From positions 157,501-221,500 of the forward strand of contig JBFMHN010000003.1 in the NCBI GenBank assembly GCA_040752895.1: a DNA stretch of 64,000 nt, read 5' to 3'. The notes under the pieces are model-generated. The model searched no databases and was not told the DNA's origin. It worked only from the letters and a program-made list of their open reading frames with translations. Origin of the DNA: Pseudomonadota bacterium. Its GTDB lineage: Bacteria; Pseudomonadota; Alphaproteobacteria; GCA-2746255. A program made the translations under genes and the position numbers. Below, piece after piece: positions 56,231 to 64,000 of the stretch; positions within the stretch are counted from its first letter, which is position 1; each line of letters opens with the position of its first letter.

Positions 56231-58659
56231 ACCTCGCCGAATATCGCCAGAAGGCGGATAGGCTTGCCGACCACCTGCCCTGGGCGGCGCTGGTCGCGCC
56301 CGGCGTCGTGCTCAACAAGGACGGCAGCTTCCAGCGGACCTTCCGGTTCCGCGGGCCGGACCTGGAGAGCGCGACCGAAGCCGAGCTGGTCGGCGTCTGC
56401 GCGCGGGCCAATAACGTGCTGCGGCGGTTCGGCTCGGGCTGGGCGCTTTTCTTCGAAGCAGAGCGGGTCGAAGCGCTCGGCTATCCAGACGCGACCTTCC
56501 CCGATGCCGCGTCGTGGCTGGTGGACGAGGAGCGCCGCGCCGCTTTCGAGGGACAACGCGGGCAGCACTTCGAGAGCGCCTACCATCTCACCCTTCTCTA
56601 CATGCCGCCCGCCGATCAGGTCAGCCGGGCCGAGCGGGCGCTGCTGGAGACCGACCGTGAGGAGAAGGGCCGAGACTGGCGGCAGGACCTAGCCGGCTTC
56701 ATCGCCGAGACCGACCGCGTGCTCGATCTGCTCTCCGGCTTCATGCCGGAAGCGCGGGCACTCGACGATGGCGGGACGCTGACCTACCTGCACGGAACCG
56801 TCTCGACCAAGCGGCATCGCCTCGCCGTTCCCGAGACACCGATCTATCTGGACGGCATCCTGGTCGATACCTCGTTAAGCGGCGGTATCGAGCCGATGTT
56901 GGGCGACCGGCATCTCCGCACGCTGACCGTGCTGGGCTTTCCGAACCTGACCCGGCCGGGGATTCTCGACGCGCTCAACCATCAGGATTTCGCCTACCGA
57001 TGGGTCACGCGATTCGTCGCCCTCGACAAGACCGAGGCGGCCAGGACGCTGACGAAGCTGCGCCGGCAGTGGTTCTCCAAGCGCAAGTCGATCACGGCCC
57101 TGCTGCGCGAGGTGCTCTATAGCGAGCCGGCCCAGCTTCTCGATTCCGACGCCGACAACAAGGTGGTGGACGCCGATCTGGCCCTTCAGGCGCTGGGCGG
57201 CGATCACGTCGCCTTCGGCTATCTTACCACCACCATCACGGTCATGGACGAGGACCGTGCTCGGGCGGACGAGATGGTCCGCGCCGTCGAGCGCATCGTC
57301 AACGGGATGGGTTTCACCTGCATCCGCGAGAGCGTCAACGCGGTGGAAGCCTGGCTCGGTTCGCTCCCCGGCCATGTCTACGCGAATGTTCGCCAGCCGC
57401 TCGTCCACACGCTGAATCTCGCCCATCTGATGCCGCTGTCTTCGGTGTGGGCTGGCCCGGCGCGCAACGCCCATCTGGATGGGGCGCCGCTGCTCTACGC
57501 CGAGACCAGCGGCTCGACGCCGTTCCGGCTTTCCACCCATGTCGGCGATGTCGGTCATATGCTGATCGTTGGGCCGACCGGCGCCGGCAAGTCCGTGCTG
57601 CTGGCGCTCCTGGCGCTTCAGTTCCGCCGCTATGCCGGTTCCCAGGTCACCATCTTCGACAAAGGCAATTCGGCACGCGCCGCCGTGCTCGCAATGGGCG
57701 GCGAACACCATGGACTGGGATCGGGCGGATCGCTGGCCTTCCAGCCGTTGCGCGGCATCGACGTGTCCGCAGAGCGCAGCTGGGCCGCCGAATGGATCGG
57801 CGCGCTCTTCGCCCATGAGAAGGTCGTCGTCACCCCGGAGGTGAAGGAGGCCGTCTGGTCGGCGCTGACCAGCCTCGCGTCCGCGCCCGTCGAGGAGCGC
57901 ACGCTCACCGGGTTCTCAGTGTTGTTGCAGTCGAACGCGCTGAAAGCCGCGCTCATGCCCTACACCCTGGACGGGCCGTTCGGCCGGCTGCTCGACGCCG
58001 CGGAGAACCGCCTGGCGTTCGACGACGCGCAGTGCTTCGAGACCGAGGAACTGATGTCGCAAGCCGGCGTGGTCCTGCCGGTGCTGACCTATCTCTTCCA
58101 CCGTCTCGAAGAGCGCTTCAATGGGCAGCCCACGCTGCTGATTCTGGACGAAGCCTGGGTCTATCTCGACAACCCGGTCTTCGCCACGCGCATCCGCGAA
58201 TGGCTGAAGGTGCTGCGCAAGAAGAACGTCGCCGTCGTCTTCGCCACCCAGTCGCTCGCCGATATAGCCGGCAGCAGCATCGCGCCGGCCATCATCGAGA
58301 GCTGCCCACAGCGCATCTTCCTGGCCAACGACCGGGCGATCGAGCCGCAGGCCCGTGCCGCTTATGAGCGCTTCGGCCTCAACGAGCGGCAGATCGAGCT
58401 GATCGCCCGCGCCACGCCGAAGCGCCACTACTACCTGCAATCCCGCCGCGGCAACCGGCTGTTCGAGCTGGCGCTCGGGCCGGTGGCGCTCGCGTTCTGC
58501 GGCACATCCGATCCGGCGTCCCAAACCATGATCGACCGCGTGCTGGCCGAGCATGGCCGTGACGGATTTGCAGCCGGTTTCCTCGACGCCGTCGGCCTCG
58601 ATTGGGCGGCCGCGTTGCTCGCCAACTTCCCCAACCCCAACCTGGAGCAAGTCCCATGA
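56224..58659 (+). CDS. trbE: TrbE (VirB4-type ATPase)
   Basis: Large ATPase of 811 residues. The N-terminal VirB4 domain starts MLNLAEYRQKADRLADHLPWAALVAPGVVLNKDGSFQRTFRFRG. Walker A is VGPTGAGKSVLLALLALQ (~455) and Walker B LLILDEAWVYLDNP. ATQSLADIAGS and HYYLQSRRGNRLFELALGPVALAF close the C-terminal domain. It energises secretion and pilin extraction. The ATG at 56224 is used because it fits the family start and overlaps trbD. Confidence 0.95.
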   Translation: MLNLAEYRQKADRLADHLPWAALVAPGVVLNKDGSFQRTFRFRGPDLESATEAELVGVCARANNVLRRFGSGWALFFEAERVEALGYPDATFPDAASWLVDEERRAAFEGQRGQHFESAYHLTLLYMPPADQVSRAERALLETDREEKGRDWRQDLAGFIAETDRVLDLLSGFMPEARALDDGGTLTYLHGTVSTKRHRLAVPETPIYLDGILVDTSLSGGIEPMLGDRHLRTLTVLGFPNLTRPGILDALNHQDFAYRWVTRFVALDKTEAARTLTKLRRQWFSKRKSITALLREVLYSEPAQLLDSDADNKVVDADLALQALGGDHVAFGYLTTTITVMDEDRARADEMVRAVERIVNGMGFTCIRESVNAVEAWLGSLPGHVYANVRQPLVHTLNLAHLMPLSSVWAGPARNAHLDGAPLLYAETSGSTPFRLSTHVGDVGHMLIVGPTGAGKSVLLALLALQFRRYAGSQVTIFDKGNSARAAVLAMGGEHHGLGSGGSLAFQPLRGIDVSAERSWAAEWIGALFAHEKVVVTPEVKEAVWSALTSLASAPVEERTLTGFSVLLQSNALKAALMPYTLDGPFGRLLDAAENRLAFDDAQCFETEELMSQAGVVLPVLTYLFHRLEERFNGQPTLLILDEAWVYLDNPVFATRIREWLKVLRKKNVAVVFATQSLADIAGSSIAPAIIESCPQRIFLANDRAIEPQARAAYERFGLNERQIELIARATPKRHYYLQSRRGNRLFELALGPVALAFCGTSDPASQTMIDRVLAEHGRDGFAAGFLDAVGLDWAAALLANFPNPNLEQVP

Positions 58660-59381
58660 TCCGCCGAACTCTTGCCGTCGCGCTCGTCGCCACGTCGCTA
58701 TCCGCGCTGCCCGTTGCCGGCTTGGTTCGGCCGGCCGCCGCCATCACCGTGTTCGATCCCTCGAACTACGCCCAGAACGTGATCCAGGCGGCCCGCGCGC
58801 TGGAGCAGATCAACAACCAGATCCAGTCGCTTCAGAACGAAGCGACCATGTTGCAGAACATGGCGAAGAACCTTCAGCGCCTGGACTATTCTTCACTCGG
58901 CCAGATCACCGGGGCGCTTCAGCGCATCGACGGGCTGATGATCCAGGCGCAGGGCATCGCCTTCGAGGTCGTCGCCACCGACGCCGCCTTCCAGCAGAAT
59001 TTTCCCGAACAATATGCGGCCACGGTCACGACCGACCAGTTCGTGGCGGACGCCCGGACGCGCTGGCGCAATTCCATGAACGCCTACCGCCAGACCATGC
59101 GGATACAGGCGCAGGTGGTCGAGAACGTCCGGGCCGATGGTGCCACCCTGTCGGAGCTAGTGACGGCCTCGCAAGGCGCAGTCGGGAGCTTGCAGGCGCA
59201 ACAGGCAACCAACCAGTTGCTCGCTCTTTCCACCAAGCAGCAGCTCCAGATCCAGAACCTGATGGCGGCGCAGTACCGCTCGGAAGCGCTGGACCAGGCG
59301 CGCAAGGCACAGGCGGAAGAAGCCGCGCGCGCGGCGACGGCCCGCTTCCTGGGCTCGGGCACGGCCTACACGCCGCGATAG
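58656..59381 (+). CDS. trbJ: TrbJ (VirB5-type)
   Basis: Periplasmic/pilus-tip-associated protein of 241 residues. It has a signal peptide (MIRRTLAVALVATSLSALPVAGLVRPAAA) and then VFDPSNYAQNVIQAARALEQINNQIQSLQNEATMLQNMAKNLQ, a coiled-coil opening typical of TrbJ. The long helical middle ends in QAEEAARAATARFLGSG. The start overlaps the trbE stop (ATGA). No trbK-size gene follows: only 42 nt separate it from trbL. Confidence 0.93.
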   Translation: MIRRTLAVALVATSLSALPVAGLVRPAAAITVFDPSNYAQNVIQAARALEQINNQIQSLQNEATMLQNMAKNLQRLDYSSLGQITGALQRIDGLMIQAQGIAFEVVATDAAFQQNFPEQYAATVTTDQFVADARTRWRNSMNAYRQTMRIQAQVVENVRADGATLSELVTASQGAVGSLQAQQATNQLLALSTKQQLQIQNLMAAQYRSEALDQARKAQAEEAARAATARFLGSGTAYTPR

Positions 59382-59423
59382 CGACGGGGCACCAGAAAGG
59401 CCGAGGAGAGGGAGCTTCGCGAC

Positions 59424-60785
59424 ATGGACGATCTCAACGTCATCGACCGATTCATGGAGACCTTCATCCGCTACATCGATAGCGGGTTTGGGCTCCTGAC
59501 CGGCGACGTCGCCTTCCTGACCACCATCCTCATCGGCATCGACATCACGCTGGCGGGTCTCTTCTGGGCCATGGATGGCGAGGCCAACATCTTCGGCCGC
59601 CTGATCAAGAAGGTGCTCTATGTCGGCGCCTTCGCGCTCATCTTGAACAACTTCAGCACGCTGGCCGACATCATCTATCGGTCGTTCGCCGGTCTCGGGC
59701 TTCGCGCCACCGCCAACAGCCTGACCGCCGCCGACCTGCTGAAGCCCGGCAAGCTGGCGGGCATCGGATTTTCCGCTGCCCATCCGCTGCTGGAACAGGT
59801 CGGCGCGCTGCTCGGCTTCACCAGCTTCTTCGAGAACTTCCTGACCATCATCGTCCTGCTGATCGCGTGGTTCGTCGTCATCATCGCCTTCTTCATCCTG
59901 GCGGTGCAGCTCTTCATCACCATCCTGGAGTTCAAGCTGACGACGCTGGCCGGCTTCGTGCTGGTGCCCTTCGCGCTGTGGAACAAGACCTCGTTCCTTG
60001 CCGAGCGCGTGCTCGGGAACGTCATCTCCTCTGGCATCAAGGTGATGGTGCTGGCGGTCATCGTCGGCATCGGCTCGAGCTTCTTCGGCGAGTTCATCAC
60101 CGCGCTTCAAGGACGCGAGCCGAACATCGGCCAGGCGATGTCGCTGGTGCTGGCGGCGCTCTCGCTGTTCGGTCTCGGCATCTTCGGCCCGGGTATTGCG
60201 TCCGGCCTCGTCTCCGGCGCGCCGCAGCTTGGCGCCGGCGCCGCCATCGGCACGGCCGGGGCCGTCGCGGGCTCGGCCTTGCTGGCTGGCGGCGCGGTCA
60301 TGGGTGGCGCCCGGCTTCTCGGCGCGGCCGGCTCCGGCGGCCTTGCCGCGATCCGTGCCGGCACGTCGGTCGGTGCCGCCGCTTCCACTGCCTATAGCTT
60401 GGGACAGGCAACATCCGGCGCGACCGGCATGGGCGCTGTCGCGGCCGGTGTAGGTGGTGTCGCACGCGCTGGAGGTGGCGCGGTCGCGCAAGGAGCGCGC
60501 TCCATGGCGAGCCGCGCCAGCAATTCCCTGTCCCAGAGCGCGAAGACCGGACGAGAAGCCGCCTGGCGCGCCACCGGCGGCGGCTCGGTTTCCGGTGAGT
60601 CGGCATCCGGCGCCGCCCAGGGCGCGTCGTCCGCCGCCGCCACTGACAGTGCTCCGCAATGGGCGAAGCGCCTGCGCGCCGAGCAGGCATCGCGCGCGCA
60701 CCGCCACACCACGGCGCAGGCGATCAAGGACGGCGACAAGCCCGGCGGCGCCGCCAACCCCGATCTCAAGGACAGGGAGGACTGA
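59424..60785 (+). CDS. trbL: TrbL (VirB6-type)
   Basis: Polytopic inner-membrane protein of 453 residues. Membrane segments include FLTTILIGIDITLAGLFWAM, FGRLIKKVLYVGAFALIL, FLTIIVLLIAWFVVIIAFFILAVQLFI and GIKVMVLAVIVGIGSSFFG. A glycine/alanine/serine-rich C-terminal third of about 180 residues probably extends into the periplasm or cytoplasm. It forms the channel base. AGGAGAGGGAGC precedes the ATG. Confidence 0.93.
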   Translation: MDDLNVIDRFMETFIRYIDSGFGLLTGDVAFLTTILIGIDITLAGLFWAMDGEANIFGRLIKKVLYVGAFALILNNFSTLADIIYRSFAGLGLRATANSLTAADLLKPGKLAGIGFSAAHPLLEQVGALLGFTSFFENFLTIIVLLIAWFVVIIAFFILAVQLFITILEFKLTTLAGFVLVPFALWNKTSFLAERVLGNVISSGIKVMVLAVIVGIGSSFFGEFITALQGREPNIGQAMSLVLAALSLFGLGIFGPGIASGLVSGAPQLGAGAAIGTAGAVAGSALLAGGAVMGGARLLGAAGSGGLAAIRAGTSVGAAASTAYSLGQATSGATGMGAVAAGVGGVARAGGGAVAQGARSMASRASNSLSQSAKTGREAAWRATGGGSVSGESASGAAQGASSAAATDSAPQWAKRLRAEQASRAHRHTTAQAIKDGDKPGGAANPDLKDRED

Positions 60786-60790
60786 ACCCC

Positions 60791-61504
60791 ATGAAGTTCA
60801 AGCGAACGCTCCAGCGTTACGGCCAGACGCCCGAGCCGGTGACGCCCTACCAGAAAGCCGCGCAGCTCTGGGACGAGCGTATCGGTTCCGCGCGCAGCCA
60901 AGCGAAGAACTGGCGTCTCATGGCGTTTGGCTGCCTGACGCTCAGCGTCGGTCTCGCCGGCGGCATGGTCTGGCAATCCATGCAGAGCCGTGTGACGCCC
61001 TATGTCGTCGAGGTCGACAAGATGGGCGAGGTGCGCGCGGTCGGGCCGGCCATCGAATCCTATCAGCCGAGCGACGCGCAGATCGCCTGGTATCTGGCGC
61101 GCTTCATCACCGATGTGCGCGCTCTCTCCATCGATCCGGTGCTGGTACGCCAGAACTGGCTCGAAGCCTATGACTTCGCCACCGATCGCGCCGCCTTGTT
61201 TCTCAACGACTACGCCCGCACCAACGACCCTTTCTCAGCCGTCGGCACGCGTAGCGTCTCGGTGCAGGTGACGAGCGTGGTGCGCGCGTCCACCTCCTCC
61301 TTCCAGGTGAAATGGACCGAGCAGAGCTATGAGCGCAGCAGTCTGGCCAGGACCGAGCGCTGGACCGCCATGCTCACCATCGTCGTCCAGCCGCCGCGCA
61401 CCGCCGACGTGCTCAGGAAGAATCCGCTCGGCCTCTACGTCAACGGCCTCGCCTGGTCGCGCGAGCTAGACGTCGGAACAACCCCCGAAGGGAGGACGCC
61501 ATGA
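60791..61504 (+). CDS. trbF: TrbF (VirB8-type)
   Basis: Protein of 237 residues: short cytoplasmic N-terminus, one membrane segment (LMAFGCLTLSVGLAGGMVW) and a periplasmic VirB8-like domain (VTPYVVEVDKMGEVRAVGPA...WYLARFITDVRALSIDPVLVRQNWLEAYDF...NPLGLYVNGLAWSREL). The ATG at 60791 is used; the earlier in-frame stretch is trbL antiframe. It overlaps trbG by 4 nt. Confidence 0.93.
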   Translation: MKFKRTLQRYGQTPEPVTPYQKAAQLWDERIGSARSQAKNWRLMAFGCLTLSVGLAGGMVWQSMQSRVTPYVVEVDKMGEVRAVGPAIESYQPSDAQIAWYLARFITDVRALSIDPVLVRQNWLEAYDFATDRAALFLNDYARTNDPFSAVGTRSVSVQVTSVVRASTSSFQVKWTEQSYERSSLARTERWTAMLTIVVQPPRTADVLRKNPLGLYVNGLAWSRELDVGTTPEGRTP

Positions 61505-62505
61505 TCATGCGCTCTACACTTATTCTATTGGTCTCCGCGCTCGCGCTCGCCGCCTGCGCCGGCAAGACGCCACCGCCGGCCATCGCCTATGACAGCGACA
61601 GTTTCAGGCCGGCGGCGATCGAGGCTGAGCCTCCGAGGCCGGTCGAGATCGTCACCCTGCCTGAGCCCTTGCCGCTGCCGGGCCAGCTTCAACCGCCGCC
61701 ATCCGAGACGAAGCCCGACAAGCGAACGCCCACGGTTCGGGTGGAGGCCGCGAACAAGGCGGCGCTGCAAGAGCCCACGGCGTATGGCTACATCAACGCC
61801 GTCCAGGTTTATCCCTATACGGAGGGGGCGCTGTATCGACTCTATGCCGCGCCCGAGCAGGTAAGCGACATCGCGCTTCAGCCGGGCGAGACGCTGACCG
61901 CCGTCTCGGCCGGCGACACGGTGCGCTGGGTGATCGGCGACACCACCAGCGGCTCGGGCGATGCCAAGCGCGTCCATGTGCTGGTCAAGCCCTTCGCGCC
62001 GGGGCTCAAGACCAACGTCGTCATCACCACCGACCGGCGCACCTACCATCTCCAGCTCGAAAGCACGGATCGCACCTCCATGGCGGCGATCTCCTGGACC
62101 TATCCGCGGGACACGTTGATCGCGCTCCAGCGGCGCAACGATCAGGCGGAAGCCGTCTCGCCAGTCGCCGCCGGTGTCACCTTGGAGAACCTCCGGTTCC
62201 GCTACGCGATCAGCGGCGACAATCCGCCCTGGCGGCCGGTGCGCGCCTTCGACGACGGTAGCAAGGTTTACATCGAGTTCCCCGGCCGCATCGATCAGGG
62301 CGAGGCGCCGCCGCTCTTCGTGGTCGGGCCGGACGGCGACAACCAACTCGTCAACTACCGGGTCCGCCACAACTACTACATCGTCGACCGCCTGTTCGCC
62401 GCCGCCGAGCTGCGCCTTGGCGCCGATCCCCAGCAGGTGGTCCGCGTCAGCCGCACCGATGGCGTCGCCTCCAGCGACAACTCCCGGCCACGGCCGGGCC
62501 AATAG
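61501..62505 (+). CDS. trbG: TrbG (VirB9-type)
   Basis: Outer-membrane-complex lipoprotein of 334 residues. The signal MRSTLILLVSALALAACAG ends in a lipobox cysteine. A proline-rich linker is followed by the VirB9 domain (YTEGALYRLYAAPEQVSDIALQPGETLTAVSAGDTVRWVIGDTTSGSG...LVKPFAPGLKTNVVITTDRRTYHL; C-terminal FDDGSKVYIEFPGRI...YRVRHNYYIVDRLFAAAELRLG). It overlaps trbF upstream. Confidence 0.95.
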   Translation: MIMRSTLILLVSALALAACAGKTPPPAIAYDSDSFRPAAIEAEPPRPVEIVTLPEPLPLPGQLQPPPSETKPDKRTPTVRVEAANKAALQEPTAYGYINAVQVYPYTEGALYRLYAAPEQVSDIALQPGETLTAVSAGDTVRWVIGDTTSGSGDAKRVHVLVKPFAPGLKTNVVITTDRRTYHLQLESTDRTSMAAISWTYPRDTLIALQRRNDQAEAVSPVAAGVTLENLRFRYAISGDNPPWRPVRAFDDGSKVYIEFPGRIDQGEAPPLFVVGPDGDNQLVNYRVRHNYYIVDRLFAAAELRLGADPQQVVRVSRTDGVASSDNSRPRPGQ

Positions 62506-62516
62506 GGGAGGGCGCC

Positions 62517-63746
62517 GTGACAGAGACCACCGCTCCACGGTCGGACCCGCCGAAGGTCGATCCCGAGACCCTGGTGCTGAACGCAGCACCCCGCCGCGTC
62601 GTGCGCTTCAAGCGGCGGTTGCTGATCGGCATCGCCGCCGTCGGCTGCGCGGCGGTCTTCGGCGTCACCTGGCTGGCGCTGAAAGGCCCCGCGATGCGGC
62701 TCGGCCAGCAGGCGCAGGAGCTTTACAACACCGAGCGCAAACCGACACCGGATGGCTTGGCCGCCTTGCCCGGCAACTATGGGCAGATGCGCACCGATAC
62801 GCCGCAATTGGGGCCGCCGCTGCCGGGCGATCTCGGCCGGCCGATTCTGGAACGCCAGCGGCAGCTTGGTTTGGCGCCGGGGGTCAGCATGGAGGAACAG
62901 GCTGCTCAGGCCGAGCGGCAGCGTCTTGCGCAGCAGGCCCGGCAGGCGCGCGAGGCCGGTGTGTTCTTCCAGATTGCCAACCGCGCCGCCCCAGCCGGCG
63001 TGTCAGGAGCGGAGCAGGGCGCCGGCATCGCGATGGCCGGCGAGCTTCCACCAGCAACGGATGCCAACCGCCTGAATCTCGATCCCGATCGGGATCAGAA
63101 CAATCAGCAGCGCAAGCTCGATTTCCTGAATCAGCCCGTCGAGAAGAGCATCTACAACCCGCACGCGCTCCAGACGCCGGCGTCACCGTATCAGGTGATG
63201 GCGGGCAGCATTATCGCCGCCAGCCTCGTCACGGGCCTGAACTCGGATCTGCCGGGTCTCGTCGTCGCCCAGGTGACGGAGAACGTCTACGACAGCGTCA
63301 CCGGCCGCATCCTGCTGATCCCGCAGGGCGCGCGGCTGATCGGCAGTTATGATAGCGTCGTCGCCTTCGGCCAGTCGCGTGCGCTGGTGGTCTGGCGGCG
63401 CATCGTCCTGCCGGACGGCTCGTCGGTCCAGATCGACAACCTGCCAGCGACCGACGCCGCCGGTTATGCCGGGCTGGAGGACGAGGTCGATTATCACACC
63501 TGGCGGCTTCTGAAGGGCGTGGCGCTCTCGACGCTGCTTGGCGTCGGCACCGAGCTCAGCCTCGGCGGCGCGGAAAGCGATCTTGTCCGCGCCATCCGGC
63601 AATCGACGCAGCAGAGCGTCAACCAGGCCGGCCAGCGCATCACCGAGAAGAACCTCAACATCCAGCCGACCATCACCATCCGCCCCGGCTGGCCGCTGCG
63701 CGTGATCGTCTACAAGGATCTCGTGCTCAGGCCCTATCGCGGCTGA
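62517..63746 (+). CDS. trbI: TrbI (VirB10-type)
   Basis: Protein of 409 residues spanning both membranes. A cytoplasmic N-terminus is followed by one membrane segment (LLIGIAAVGCAAVFGVTWLAL), a proline/glutamine-rich periplasmic region and the VirB10 domain (YQVMAGSIIAASLVTGLNSDLPGLVVAQVTENVYDSVTGRILLIPQGARLIGSYDSVVAFGQSRALVVWRRIVLPDGSSVQIDNLPATDAAGYAGLEDEVDYH...RPGWPLRVIVYKDLVLRPY). It starts with GTG behind GGGGAGGG. Confidence 0.95.
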   Translation: MTETTAPRSDPPKVDPETLVLNAAPRRVVRFKRRLLIGIAAVGCAAVFGVTWLALKGPAMRLGQQAQELYNTERKPTPDGLAALPGNYGQMRTDTPQLGPPLPGDLGRPILERQRQLGLAPGVSMEEQAAQAERQRLAQQARQAREAGVFFQIANRAAPAGVSGAEQGAGIAMAGELPPATDANRLNLDPDRDQNNQQRKLDFLNQPVEKSIYNPHALQTPASPYQVMAGSIIAASLVTGLNSDLPGLVVAQVTENVYDSVTGRILLIPQGARLIGSYDSVVAFGQSRALVVWRRIVLPDGSSVQIDNLPATDAAGYAGLEDEVDYHTWRLLKGVALSTLLGVGTELSLGGAESDLVRAIRQSTQQSVNQAGQRITEKNLNIQPTITIRPGWPLRVIVYKDLVLRPYRG

Positions 63747-63759
63747 AAGGATCAAGTCC

Positions 63760-64000
63760 ATGTCCGAATTGAAGCTCGGGAAGCTGCCCGACCGGACGCC
63801 GGTCAAGATCACCATCACCGTCAGCCCGGACCTCAACCAGGCGCTTCGCGATTATGCCGCAATCTATCGCACGACCTATGGCGAGGCCGAATCCGCCGCC
63901 GATCTGATCCCCTTCATGCTGTCGAGCTTTCTGGACAGCGACCGCGGCTTCGCCAAGGCACGGAAAGAGGTGCCGATCGACCCGCCCGTCGAGCCGGCGC
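63760..64000 (+). CDS. DUF2274 domain protein, 3' end beyond window
   Basis: The reading from the ATG at 63760, MSELKLGKLPDRTPVKITITVSPDLNQALRDYAAIYRTTYGEAESAADLIPFMLSSFLDSDRGFAKARKEV, is the DUF2274 family. This small ribbon-helix-helix-like protein regularly follows trbI in alphaproteobacterial transfer operons. The first 80 codons are seen without a stop. It probably regulates the operon. It lies 13 nt after trbI. Confidence 0.88.
   Translation, partial: MSELKLGKLPDRTPVKITITVSPDLNQALRDYAAIYRTTYGEAESAADLIPFMLSSFLDSDRGFAKARKEVPIDPPVEPA

Overview
This window is high-GC DNA from an alphaproteobacterium, most likely Sphingomonadales or Hyphomicrobiales. The gene families (DUF736, DUF2493, DUF6878, strawberry-notch methylase-helicase, trb-type conjugation genes) and the FNR/FixK-type boxes point that way; the genus cannot be read from the sequence. 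Nearly all of it looks like one integrative conjugative element (ICE) or conjugative plasmid. No integrase, attachment site, replication gene or tRNA is visible, so its ends lie outside the window.

Layout. (1) 1-8100, minus strand: a tightly overlapping operon of a ribbon-helix-helix protein, hsdM, hsdS, an Abi-C/HEPN-like protein, an XRE-ImmA metallopeptidase, a DUF4411 PIN-like protein and hsdR (cut by the left edge). This is a type I restriction-modification locus with abortive-infection-type genes inserted between hsdS and hsdR. (2) 8100-12321: an IS3-type transposase remnant, a divergent DUF2285/XRE regulator pair with two operator-like palindromes between them, an AraC regulator, and two genes each broken by an apparent single-base insertion. 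(3) 12387-25216: the ICE maintenance block of ardC, parB, several ICE-specific small genes, a methylase-helicase, a Toprim protein and a DUF2493 protein, with recurring structured leaders before several genes. (4) 25315-39949: cargo. It opens with debris (group II intron maturase remnant, ligA fragment, nested IS elements) and continues with a stress island: ligA, marC, a divergent groEL, dnaJ, dnaK, hsp20, degP and a CBS-BON protein. Five TTGA-N6-TCAA palindromes, the FNR/FixK type, lie here. (5) 41345-46285: DUF736, an excisionase-like HTH, a TraF-type peptidase, a lytic transglycosylase, a candidate oriT and the relaxase. (6) 46382-51906: a second defence cargo between relaxase and traG: a DUF6119 (TIGR04141-type) protein flanked by duplicated relaxase 3' ends, then a 38-bp perfect palindrome, an HTH regulator, a large DNA methyltransferase and a PIN nuclease. 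(7) 52164-64000: the transfer apparatus traG, a CopG protein, trbBCDEJLFGI and a DUF2274 protein cut by the right edge.

How it works together (inference). Blocks 3, 5 and 7 maintain and transfer the element. ArdC and the methyltransferases would help it pass restriction barriers. Blocks 1 and 6 are two separate defence loci in cargo hot-spots. Block 4 gives the host a chaperone/protease/ligase set that appears to be wired to oxygen or nitric-oxide sensing rather than only to heat. The strongest candidates for a little-described system are the palindrome-HTH-methyltransferase-PIN cassette with its DUF6119 neighbour, and the chaperone island under FNR/FixK-type control.
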